DNA of 54,530 nucleotides from Bacillus massiliglaciei (GTDB taxonomy: Bacteria > Bacillota > Bacilli > Bacillales > DSM-1321). Where the stretch lies: contig NZ_LT622354.1 of the NCBI RefSeq assembly GCF_900098925.1, positions 1-54,530 of the forward strand, read 5' to 3'. The first letter of the stretch is position 1, and each line of letters starts with the position of its first letter. Made by a program: the position numbers and the translations under genes. The notes beneath the pieces were generated by a model, which saw only the letters and a program-made list of their open reading frames with translations, made no database searches and was not told the DNA's origin. Below, piece after piece: positions 34,496 to 42,187 of the stretch.

Positions 34496-34933
34496 TTAGA
34501 GCCTCTTTAAAAAGACATAGCTTACTTTGTCATACTCCATTTTCTCTTCATAAAAGCGGTGGGCATCGGTCCGCTGCAGTCCGGATGAGAGCGAGACAAT
34601 AGGATAGCCATGATCTTCAGACCATTTATGTACATAATTCAGAAGAGCCTCCCCATATCCTTTTGAGCGTTGGGCTGAATCCGTCACAAGATCACAGACC
34701 CAGATAAACTTTCCGTTGTATAAAGTGATCATTGGCATAAAGCCAGTGACCGCAACTATTTCTTGATCCTTATATAATGCAGCCATTTTATAATGCTCTT
34801 TTTCGACCGCTTCCTGTACCAATTGGAGATAGCTTTCCTCGTCCAATTTCGTCCTTAATTGCTTCATCACAGGATAGGCTTCCTTCCATTCCTGCTCTGT
34901 TTCTAATTCTTTAATGAAAAAGTCTTCTGCCAT
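34496..34933 (-). CDS. GNAT family N-acetyltransferase
   Basis: This is a 145-residue single GNAT domain. The acetyl-CoA pyrophosphate loop is QRSKGYGEALLNYV (about 89-102), preceded by the beta-strand KFIWVCDLVTD. The C-terminal LQRTDAHRFYEEKMEYDKVSYVF is standard. Start follows GAGAGG. The acceptor is unknown. Confidence 0.88.
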   Translation of the reverse strand: MAEDFFIKELETEQEWKEAYPVMKQLRTKLDEESYLQLVQEAVEKEHYKMAALYKDQEIVAVTGFMPMITLYNGKFIWVCDLVTDSAQRSKGYGEALLNYVHKWSEDHGYPIVSLSSGLQRTDAHRFYEEKMEYDKVSYVFLKRL

Positions 34934-35153
34934 TTCCTCTCACTCCTTTGAAAATAAAGATAAGCCATCGGTTAATAAAGTGTGCCTTTGCACTTCCTGC
35001 TTTAAGTATAATCGAAAACCAGAATTTGGATAGATGGATTTTCAAAGCGGGTTTTTTTATTTCAATGGATAACTATGCTAAAATGGTGAATAGTGAAAAG
35101 AGCTATGCCAAAAAATTGGTCTGGTTCAATAAGATTGAAAAGAGGAAATAACA

Positions 35154-36026
35154 TTGAACACGATCACAGCAAAAAGACGCAATAAACTGATATTGATAGG
35201 ACGGGCAATATTAGTAATTATCGGGGGATTTTTGGCTGCTTATGGACTGGAAACAGTATTGATCCCGAATAACGTATCAGATGGAGGCGTGACAGGATTA
35301 AGCATTGTCGCTTCACAGTTTACGGATTTGCCGCTGAGTATTTTCATTGCGGCTCTAAATATTCCTTTCATTTTTTTAGGCTACAAACAAATTGGGAAAA
35401 GTTTTGCAATATATTCAATTATTGGCATTGTTTCCCTTTCGGCCGGTACCCTCCTGATGCATCATGTGGCGCCGATTATCGATGGAGATACCTTATTGGT
35501 TACCGTTGTCGGCGGGGTCATTCTCGGGTTTGGAATGGGTTTAGCTTTACGTAATGGCGGAGCATTAGACGGCATTGATATGCTGGCTGTTCTGCTGTCG
35601 AAAAAACTTCCCTTTGGAACAAGTGATTTAATTTTATTTTTGAATTTATTTGTTTTCATTATCGTCTCAAGTGTCTTCGGTCTCCAAGGCGCCATTTTAT
35701 CAGGAATTGCCTACTTCATCGCATCGAAAGTGATCCACATTGTGGAAGAAGGTTTAAGCGGGTCGAAAACCTTTAAAATCATTACAGCCGATCCTGAACT
35801 AATGGTTGAAACAATCCGGGACCGATTAGGGCGCGGTGCAACCTATACACTGGCGCTTGGCGGCTATACGAATGAAGAATTCAAGGAAATTACATGTGTC
35901 ATTAACCGTTTGGAAGAAAGCAAAATGAAAGAGATTATTTATGAAATTGATCCAAAAGCCTTTGTTGCCATCTATGATGTTTCAGAAGTCAAAGGCGGAA
36001 ATTTCAAAAAGAGAGACATTCATTAA
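35154..36026 (+). CDS. YitT family membrane protein (DUF161 plus DUF2179)
   Basis: This is a 290-residue protein of six helices in the first 190 residues followed by the soluble DUF2179 domain (about 205-285). PNNVSDGGVTGLSI and LRNGGALDGIDMLAVLLSKK are the conserved repeats of the YitT/YqfU family. TTG 35154 follows AGAGGAAATAACA. Substrate unknown. A short frame just upstream (34948-35151) is not convincing. Confidence 0.88.
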   Translation: MNTITAKRRNKLILIGRAILVIIGGFLAAYGLETVLIPNNVSDGGVTGLSIVASQFTDLPLSIFIAALNIPFIFLGYKQIGKSFAIYSIIGIVSLSAGTLLMHHVAPIIDGDTLLVTVVGGVILGFGMGLALRNGGALDGIDMLAVLLSKKLPFGTSDLILFLNLFVFIIVSSVFGLQGAILSGIAYFIASKVIHIVEEGLSGSKTFKIITADPELMVETIRDRLGRGATYTLALGGYTNEEFKEITCVINRLEESKMKEIIYEIDPKAFVAIYDVSEVKGGNFKKRDIH

Positions 36027-36102
36027 TCTGATGCTTCCAGCAGTACAGCAGCTGTATGGAAGAACCATATAAAAAGGTTCGGCTTTTATACCGAACTGAA
36101 TG

Positions 36103-36136
36103 CAAAGCCGGGTCCAATGGATCCGGCTTTTTTATG
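36103..36136 (+). terminator. yitT-family gene terminator
   Basis: AAAGCCGGGTCC, loop AAT, GGATCCGGCTTT then TTTT. Confidence 0.85.
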
Positions 36137-36246
36137 ATGGGATTTCTAATTTTAGAAGATAAAAAGGGTGATATGATATATAATTTGAATAATTGAAAAA
36201 TGGAAATAAAATCTATTTTTTTAATTAGGAAACAGGATGTATATGA

Positions 36247-36900
36247 ATGATAAAAAACAAAAAACTGCTTGTGCTTGCCATATTCTTTTTTGTTGGATAT
36301 ATGGCGCTGAGTTTTCACTTATTCCATGAAAATATACATGGAGATGCCGGCTTATCCGTATTAAATGTACTTGTTTACACGGGTAACGGGCTGCAAGTCA
36401 TAGGAATGCTATTGGTTGTATGTTTATTTCTCCTCGCCAAATCGGTTAAAAAGTACTATGCAGCAGCGGTCGTGCTTACTGTGATAGCGGCGAGTTTTGG
36501 CCCTGCGATGGCAGTGAGCGCATTTCAGAAAACCATTGCTGCAGATATTTATGCTGTTTCGTACAAAAGCAATTCGAGTAAATGTAATTTTGAAAAGACT
36601 GATGAAGCAACCCTTCATGGTGAGTGTGAACTTCCTTTCGAAAATTACAGCAGTGACGATGTGCCATTCACTCTTGAGTTTTATGAAAATTTCCAAGGAG
36701 AAGACGGAGAACCAATGGTTTCTCTTTTAAACAGAAATGGTCCATACCAGGTGAAATTAAGCGGACATGAAAGAAAAACGGTAAGAATCGAGTCGGATAT
36801 AGATGTATCGAATATCGAGAATCCGATAGAAAGCGGAAGTGTGTCTTATGTGAATATCCGAATCAAGCATGGAACGAAAGAGAGAAACTTATGGCGTTAA
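36247..36900 (+). CDS. membrane protein with extracellular domain, unknown
   Basis: This is a 217-residue protein. Three hydrophobic segments (about 7-24, 47-65, 72-95) precede a soluble domain of about 120 residues with two Cys (CNFEK and GECELPF) that could form a disulfide outside the cell. No known family recognised. AGGAAACAGG is a weak site. It overlaps the frame of the next gene only if that gene's upstream start is used. Confidence 0.6.
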   Translation: MIKNKKLLVLAIFFFVGYMALSFHLFHENIHGDAGLSVLNVLVYTGNGLQVIGMLLVVCLFLLAKSVKKYYAAAVVLTVIAASFGPAMAVSAFQKTIAADIYAVSYKSNSSKCNFEKTDEATLHGECELPFENYSSDDVPFTLEFYENFQGEDGEPMVSLLNRNGPYQVKLSGHERKTVRIESDIDVSNIENPIESGSVSYVNIRIKHGTKERNLWR

Positions 36901-36917
36901 TAGAAGGGGGATTTTTT

Positions 36918-37736
36918 GTGCTAAAGGAAGATTTCCATGTGGCCGTTCCAACGGCTTTTTTTGAAGATGAATCTCTGAATATCCAAGGTACGGTACAGCA
37001 TATTAAAAACCTGTACCGGCAAGGGGTTCGGTCTGTGCTCGTCTGCGGATCAACCGGAGAGCAGCATAGCTTAACACTAAACGAGAAGCTTGAAATCCTT
37101 CAGGCGTTAGAAGCGGAAGACGAACTTATGACCAATATGGAAATCATTTTCGGACTGTCTTCCATCAGACAGAAAGAGGCAGAAGAACTGGCCAAGCAGA
37201 TTCGTTCTACAAACATTGCCGGTGTTCTGCTCGGATTTCCGCCGTATGTGCTGCCGACTCAGGCAGAGGCTTTGGTCTATGCGGAAAAGCTAATCGAGCT
37301 GACAGAAAAGCCGACGATTCTTTATAATAATCCGCTGCGAACGGGCTTCCATTTATCTATCGAAAGCATGATTCAGTTAAGCCGGCTGGACTTTGTTATC
37401 GGGTTAAAGGAAGCCGGTGAGAAAGAAAGGGTCATAACGTTGAGAAGAGAAATACCGGATGATCCATTCTTTTTTTATGCAGGAGGAGAAATGGATTTGG
37501 CTGCGAAAATAGAGCTGGGCTTTACCCGGTTATCGTCGATTTCAGGGAATGTCTATCCAAAAGAGATTAAATCATGGTTCCATAAACTGCTGATGGATCA
37601 AGCTCTGACTGGATCGGAAGAAGAAGAAGCGGCCAGGATGATAAAGCAAATATTCACTGGCTCGCCTTTAGTGAATCTGAAGATGATGATAAAAGGTCTC
37701 GGCGTATGCAGAAGTCCTTTAGGGAATAACCAGTAA
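36918..37736 (+). CDS. dihydrodipicolinate synthase / N-acetylneuraminate lyase family protein
   Basis: This is a 272-residue TIM-barrel class I aldolase. GSTGEQHSLT (about 43) is the phosphate/carboxylate loop, YNNPLRTG (about 135) has the catalytic Tyr, and VIGLKEAG (about 160) the Schiff-base Lys. GTG 36918 follows GAAGGGGGA; a frame from 36891 overlaps the previous gene. Because true DapA is normally elsewhere with lysine genes, this is likely a paralogue acting on another alpha-keto acid. Confidence 0.82.
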   Translation: MLKEDFHVAVPTAFFEDESLNIQGTVQHIKNLYRQGVRSVLVCGSTGEQHSLTLNEKLEILQALEAEDELMTNMEIIFGLSSIRQKEAEELAKQIRSTNIAGVLLGFPPYVLPTQAEALVYAEKLIELTEKPTILYNNPLRTGFHLSIESMIQLSRLDFVIGLKEAGEKERVITLRREIPDDPFFFYAGGEMDLAAKIELGFTRLSSISGNVYPKEIKSWFHKLLMDQALTGSEEEEAARMIKQIFTGSPLVNLKMMIKGLGVCRSPLGNNQ

Positions 37737-37757
37737 AGCAGAGATGATAAGGAGCAT

Positions 37758-38113
37758 ATGGAGCACAAATTAAAGGAAATGATTAAAGAGTGTGACCTTG
37801 CAATCCAGCGAGAAGACTTTGATAGATTGATGGATTACTATACGGATGATGCAATATTAGTTGTAAAACCTGGCAAGATTGCACATGGAAAAGAAGAAAG
37901 TCAAAAAAGCATTTATCGTTATAGCAAAATATTTCAATAACAGTATTGTACCTGCACAAGGAGAGATGATTATTTTAGAAGCGGGGGATACGGCTTTAGT
38001 TTTATCCCAGACACTGTTAGCTGCAGATAAAAGGGACTCCGACTTTTCAATGGATATGTGTCATTGATAACTCATATGGGACCGAATTAATTGGGGCTGA
38101 TTTGAAAATGTAA
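37758..38113 (+). pseudogene. SnoaL/NTF2-like (DUF4440) protein, broken in three frames
   Basis: ATG 37758 follows AAGGAGC. Frame 1 gives MIKECDLAIQREDFDRLMDYY and [17 protein letters not shown], a usual start of this fold. From about 37890 a second frame gives [22 protein letters not shown] and [19 protein letters not shown]. From about 38058 a third gives [18 protein letters not shown] and stops at 38111. A segment before the third part is also missing. The joined protein would be a small hydrolase or isomerase-like domain. Confidence 0.75.
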
Positions 38114-38138
38114 AGCTTATATATGAGTCTTTTATACA

Positions 38139-38218
38139 AACCCTCCTGTCCGGGGGGTTCGGACAAAACCATCTGATGATACGATGGATAATAAATTACC
38201 CATACATACAGGAGGGTT
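38139..38218 (+). promoter_or_regulatory. structured leader that can hide the MOSC ribosome binding site
   Basis: AACCCTCCTGT (38139-38149) is perfectly complementary to ACAGGAGGGTT (38208-38218), which contains the ribosome binding site of the next gene. The same 5' arm can instead form a local hairpin AACCCTCC-TGTCC-GGGGGGTT (38139-38159), and TGTCCG can pair with CGGACA (38147-38152, 38160-38165). CCATC and GATGG make another small stem in the middle. Mutually exclusive pairings of this type are the hallmark of translational control. No known riboswitch class recognised. Confidence 0.5.
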
Positions 38219-38221
38219 CAC

Positions 38222-38899
38222 ATGGGAACACAAACGTATCCAGTGATATCTTTGAATGCAGGGAAAGTGGAAACTGTTACTTACGGGAATAGAACATTTG
38301 AATCGGCGATTAGGAAGACAGCTGTTCAGGAACCTATCTTTCTGAGCAAAACCGGATTATTAAATGATGAGCATGCCTATGAACATCACGGCGGAGAAGA
38401 TAAAGCAGTGTGTTTATATCCATATGACTATTATGCATATTGGAAAGAGCTATTACATAACTTTAGTGAAACAGCCTTATTCGGAGAGAATATAACAGTG
38501 AAGGGATTAACCGAAAAAAATGCCCATATCGGCGATGTTTTCTCTTGGGGCGAAGCACTTATACAGGTTTCAGAGCCCCGGAATCCCTGTTATAAACTCG
38601 CTGCAAAATATGAAGTTCCGGATATGGCGGTCCGAATGAGGGATACCGGCTATACTGGTTTCCTTTTTCGTGTATTGAAAGAGGGATATGTGAGGCCGAA
38701 TGATGCCTTAGTTTTAGAAGGGGCTGATCCCGAGCAGGTTTCAGTGGCTCTTGTTAATCAAGTGAAGTTTTTTGATCGATATCATAAAGAAAAGCTGGAA
38801 AAAGTGTTAGCCGCAGATGCATTGTCGGAAAGCACTTGGACTGTGTTAGTTAAGCAATATCAATCAAATAGGACAAACAGCTGGGAATTGAATGAGTAA
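38222..38899 (+). CDS. MOSC domain protein (YiiM-like)
   Basis: This is a 225-residue protein. The MOSC domain (about 20-165) has HGGEDKAVCLYPYDYY, FGENITVKG and the conserved Cys of EPRNPCYKLAAK (about 123). A C-terminal helical segment of the YiiM 3-alpha type follows. Relatives bind molybdenum cofactor and reduce N-hydroxylated compounds or N-oxides. Start follows GGAGGG, which the leader can sequester. Confidence 0.87.
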   Translation: MGTQTYPVISLNAGKVETVTYGNRTFESAIRKTAVQEPIFLSKTGLLNDEHAYEHHGGEDKAVCLYPYDYYAYWKELLHNFSETALFGENITVKGLTEKNAHIGDVFSWGEALIQVSEPRNPCYKLAAKYEVPDMAVRMRDTGYTGFLFRVLKEGYVRPNDALVLEGADPEQVSVALVNQVKFFDRYHKEKLEKVLAADALSESTWTVLVKQYQSNRTNSWELNE

Positions 38900-39112
38900 A
38901 ATAAGAGTCTATTTCGGGGGATATTTTCTATTTTTCCCATTATGCTGATGATAAGCTTTGTCTTATGGCGGGTGCTGATCCAAAGACATAATACATGGCG
39001 CATTTTACCAGATTTCTTATCCGTTATCGCGATCTATTATCTTATTGTAAGTGTATGTTTCGCTCTTTTTCTATCAAAACATGCTAAAGAACGGAAGAAT
39101 ACTGATTCATAA
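38892..39112 (+). pseudogene. small membrane protein overlapping the MOSC end, probable one-base deletion
   Basis: ATG 38892 overlaps the MOSC stop and reads MSKIRVYFGG; then one base is lacking in a run of five Gs (38926-38930). In the next frame the protein continues IFSIFPIMLMISFVLWRVL and after that AIYYLIVSVCFALFLSKH, ending 39112. Without the frameshift it would be about 73 residues with two helices. Alternatively translation starts at ATG 38942 (56 residues), but no site precedes it. Confidence 0.5.
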
Positions 39113-39124
39113 TGGTTTAATAAA

Positions 39125-39160
39125 AAGCCCAGACTCCTATGTAAGGAATTTGGGCTCTTT
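39125..39160 (+). terminator. terminator of the MOSC transcript
   Basis: AGCCCA and TGGGCT with inner CTCC/GGAA-type pairing, then CTTT. Imperfect. Confidence 0.55.
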
Positions 39161-39195
39161 CGCAGTCAATCCATGTTCAAAGGGTCATCTGCTTA

Positions 39196-39504
39196 TCAAA
39201 TTTTCCTTTTTCGGGCATTCATACGGCTGTATTGGCTGTCTTCATGAAGAGTTTTGGTGCGGTATTGACGAACCCATTCTGGTTCATTGGGGATGGAGTT
39301 GGGAGTGATGGTTTCCGGCTTAATTAACGTAACATGGTCCTTTCCCCATTTCCAAAAGTCTTCTGAATCCACGAATAAATAGGTTCGGTCCCCGACTTTC
39401 CGCCGAAAAGCAGGTAAGTCCAGATGTAAAATCCATTTTCGAATTTGGTGGCCGCTTGCCCACAGAGAGTTGGATAAATCATTAATCGAAAGCAGCTCTC
39501 CCAT
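39196..39504 (-). CDS. helix-turn-helix protein of MerR/excisionase type
   Basis: This is a 102-residue protein. LLSINDLSNSLWASGHQIRKWI followed by AFRRKVGDRTYLFVDSEDFWKW resembles the HTH_17-type DNA-binding domain of excisionases and small regulators. The tail is polar and basic. ATG 39504 follows GGTGAGGAAA; the longer frame to 39561 has no site. It stands alone, which fits a remnant of a mobile element or a stand-alone regulator. Confidence 0.6.
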   Translation of the reverse strand: MGELLSINDLSNSLWASGHQIRKWILHLDLPAFRRKVGDRTYLFVDSEDFWKWGKDHVTLIKPETITPNSIPNEPEWVRQYRTKTLHEDSQYSRMNARKRKI

Positions 39505-39660
39505 TTTCCTCACCAACTTTCTTTTAAATTTGACTGCATAAAAATATAGATTCATAGTCAACTTTTACCCCTGGTTACACAAAAAAACACTAATTTTACA
39601 GAAAATAGTAAAAAGGTCCTTTGGAGAATAAAGGGCGGAAGGCTCTCTGAAGCATAAAAA

Positions 39661-39697
39661 AACAGCAGATACAAATTCTTGATTTGTATCTGCTGTT
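39661..39697 (-). terminator. terminator of the yhjCB operon
   Basis: AACAGCAGATACAAAT and its perfect complement (16 bp) around TCTTG. On the minus strand it is followed by a T-run. Confidence 0.9.
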
Positions 39698-39704
39698 CCG
39701 GCAA

Positions 39705-41165
39705 TTATTCTATTATAGGCTGTGCTTTCTTCCTGAAAAGGAGGCTCACGGCCAGCATGACAAGGATGTTGACTGCTAAAGCAATGATGCCGACATTCAA
39801 ATCTTTCGCCGCCTGCGGCAAGGATGGGAAGAGGGTGCCGATCGTTGTGCCGCTTAATGTAATATAAGTGACAACGGCGAGCCCCGAAATGATTCCGGTG
39901 ACGGCGCCGTATTTATTGACGATATTGTTCTTCTTCAAACTGAAAAGCAGAGGAGGAAACAGCTGTGTAATCAGGCTGTACCCCATGATAATTAAGTTAG
40001 ACATCGTGTCACTGCCATTTAACGTAAAATAGACGGAAATAAGGGCAACAGCAGGGACAAGCCATTTAGCTAATCTCATGACATTTCGATCGGTCGCTTC
40101 CGGCCTGAATACTTTATAGACATTTTTTGCAAGCATACTGGATACGCTCATTAACAGCATCGATCCCGGCACAAGGGCGGTCAGCAAGCCGGCCCCGCCA
40201 ATAACACCGATGAACCACGGATCAAACGTTTCGATGGACAGCCTTAATAATGACAGGTCGCCATCCGCACCTTTCAGTCCGGGCACTTTCAAAATAGCCG
40301 CAAACCCGACAAAAAAGACAAACAGCAGCATCAAGGTGTATAAAGGGCTGATGATTGCGTTCTTTCGGAACACCTTCCCGCTTCGTGCGGAATAAGTGGC
40401 AGCAAACACCTGCGGCCACATATAGAAGCCAAATACGAGCAATATGACGGTTGAGATAAACCAGGATACGCTCAGTCCCTGATCAGGAAGTGTCAGGAAT
40501 CCGGGCCGGGCTTCATGGATGGCTTCGAACATGGGCTGATAGCCGCCATAATAATGAAAGGGCAAATAAATTCCTAAGAACATAATGACAATGATCATCA
40601 TGATATCCTTGATAACGGCCGTCCAGGCGGAGCCGTGAATACCCGAAATCATCACATAGATCGTCAGACTGACAGCCCCCATCCACACGGCTGCACTCAT
40701 TGAAATAGCTCCATAAGAAGCTTCAGATACAATGATGCCAAGCCCCTTCAGCTGTACGACAATAACGGGGATCATGGAGATGACGCCGACAAACGCGGCC
40801 AGGATTCCCAATCCAGGACTCTTATATTTGCTTACAAAGAAATCAGATTGCGAGACAAGCTGATGTTCTTTCGCATACTTCCATATGGCGGGAAGCAGCC
40901 AGTAAGACAGGACATACGATAATGTGATATATATCAGAACATAAAGGGCAGGAGCCCCTTTGCCGTATGCCCATCCGCTCCCTCCAAGAAAAGAAAAGGT
41001 CGTATAAATTTCCCCGGCCATCAGCAAGAAGACGAAGATCGCTCCGAAACCGCGGCCGCCGACCGTCCATTGCTCCAGGTTCATGTCTTTCCCTTTGGTC
41101 GCCCGGATTCCGAGGAAGATCGCTGCCAGTAAAAACCCTAAAATAATAATAAGTGCAATGTTCAT
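39705..41165 (-). CDS. yhjB: sodium:solute symporter (YhjB type)
   Basis: This 486-residue SSS-family transporter has about 13 helices. WTVGGRGFG near residue 34 and GIHGSAWTAVIKDIMM near 182 are family landmarks, as is the late GAGLLTALVPGSMLLM. It is intact, unlike the SSS gene at 9409. Its start overlaps the DUF3311 gene (ATGA). The pair equals B. subtilis yhjCB in order and size. Substrate is likely a carboxylate or similar solute, unproven. Confidence 0.87.
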   Translation of the reverse strand: MNIALIIILGFLLAAIFLGIRATKGKDMNLEQWTVGGRGFGAIFVFLLMAGEIYTTFSFLGGSGWAYGKGAPALYVLIYITLSYVLSYWLLPAIWKYAKEHQLVSQSDFFVSKYKSPGLGILAAFVGVISMIPVIVVQLKGLGIIVSEASYGAISMSAAVWMGAVSLTIYVMISGIHGSAWTAVIKDIMMIIVIMFLGIYLPFHYYGGYQPMFEAIHEARPGFLTLPDQGLSVSWFISTVILLVFGFYMWPQVFAATYSARSGKVFRKNAIISPLYTLMLLFVFFVGFAAILKVPGLKGADGDLSLLRLSIETFDPWFIGVIGGAGLLTALVPGSMLLMSVSSMLAKNVYKVFRPEATDRNVMRLAKWLVPAVALISVYFTLNGSDTMSNLIIMGYSLITQLFPPLLFSLKKNNIVNKYGAVTGIISGLAVVTYITLSGTTIGTLFPSLPQAAKDLNVGIIALAVNILVMLAVSLLFRKKAQPIIE

Positions 41166-41362
41166 CCCTCGTCACCGTCCCGATTCCTTGGATCAAGCTT
41201 ATACATGACTCCTAAAATGACCGAAGTGAGCACGACCCACATGGCCATCCAGAACATATAGAATGGCATTCCCAATACGTAGGGCTCCACTTTATTTACA
41301 AATGGGAGAAACCCCAATATGCCTATGAAAGGCACGAGAGACAAAATGTATAATATCCTCAC
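41162..41362 (-). CDS. yhjC: DUF3311 small membrane protein (YhjC)
   Basis: This is a 66-residue protein with two helices (ILSLVPFIGILGFLPF and FYMFWMAMWVVLTSVILGVM) and the end YKLDPRN, typical of DUF3311. It starts at GTG 41362 behind GGAGAGG. These proteins accompany SSS symporters, probably as a small subunit. It supports the idea that the frame at 10405 was a comparable partner. Confidence 0.87.
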   Translation of the reverse strand: MRILYILSLVPFIGILGFLPFVNKVEPYVLGMPFYMFWMAMWVVLTSVILGVMYKLDPRNRDGDEG

Positions 41363-41674
41363 AAATGAACCTCTCCGTTCTCAAAAAATAATGATGCAGT
41401 TAGTTTTAGCAAATATAGCTACTATATAGCACCTGATTCTTATTGTATATAAAAATGCTTATTATCTCAGCAAAATTTTTAAATAGACAGACGAATATCG
41501 AAGGGAGATTAATCTAAAGGTGAATAATTCTGCTTTTCGATGACACCGATAGGGAGTTAAGGTATGAGGGCGTTGTTCCTTATGATTCTATAGACTTCTT
41601 TTTAGCTTAAAAGCTGTAAAACAAAATTTCATCTAAACAAAATGACAAAATGATATCTAAACCGGAGGGGTAAA
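41363..41674. other. intergenic region upstream of yhjC
   Basis: This 312-bp AT-rich stretch lies between the divergent yhjC and the broken gene at 41675. It must hold the yhjC promoter. I see no dyad, riboswitch or gene I would defend. Confidence 0.4.
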
Positions 41675-42016
41675 GTGTTTATCCTAAAAGACGTAAGTTA
41701 TGATCAAAGCAAAGTTCTGGTAAGTGCAGAAATAAAAGGCAGGCAATCATATGAAGAAGATGGAATATGGAAATATTAAGGAATCAATTAAATCATTTGG
41801 ATGTTGATTCAGAGCTCAATAGATTTCTATAATGGAACCGGCTCTCTCAATTTTCATATTAGGAGAAATAAAACGAGAGAGCCTCTTAATCTAGATAGCG
41901 GTCATGCTGCTTCTAAAATGGGGACAGAATCAGGGATTTCATTAAGAATGAGTGTGTATCTAAAAGACTTTCAAAAATGGGCGGAGAAAATTGAGCGGAA
42001 TATAAAAGAAAATTAA
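41675..42016 (+). pseudogene. hypothetical protein gene broken by stops
   Basis: GTG 41675 follows CCGGAGGGG and gives FILKDVSYDQSKVLVSAEI to GIWKY, then TAA (41777-41779) and a second in-frame TAA (41789). From about 41801 the same frame resumes with DFYNGTGSLNFHIRRNK and ISLRMSVYLKDFQKWAEKIE. The intervening 50 bases make better protein in the +1 frame (NQLNHLDVDSELNRFL), so two compensating frameshifts are likely. The whole would be about 113 residues; I do not recognise a family, though size and style resemble immunity-type proteins. Confidence 0.6.
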
Positions 42017-42037
42017 AAAATGGCGGTGAAAGTAAGG

Positions 42038-42078
42038 TAGCCCTTTCTTAATAGCGGTTAAAGCTAAAAGAAAGGGCT
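42038..42078 (+). terminator. terminator after the broken gene
   Basis: AGCCCTTTCTT and AAGAAAGGGCT form an 11-bp stem followed by GTTTTG. Confidence 0.75.
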
Positions 42079-42187
42079 GTTTTGCTTGATCATTCTCCTT
42101 TATATAGAGAGAAGAGTAAGTGTATAAGATTTAGTACCATAGGGATTCGTGTTATATCCCAACTCGATCCTAAGGAAATAAAGATTG

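Noticed and set aside
34948..35151. 67-codon frame before the YitT-family gene
   Set aside because: No ribosome binding site and no recognisable features; more likely leader of the TTG-started gene.
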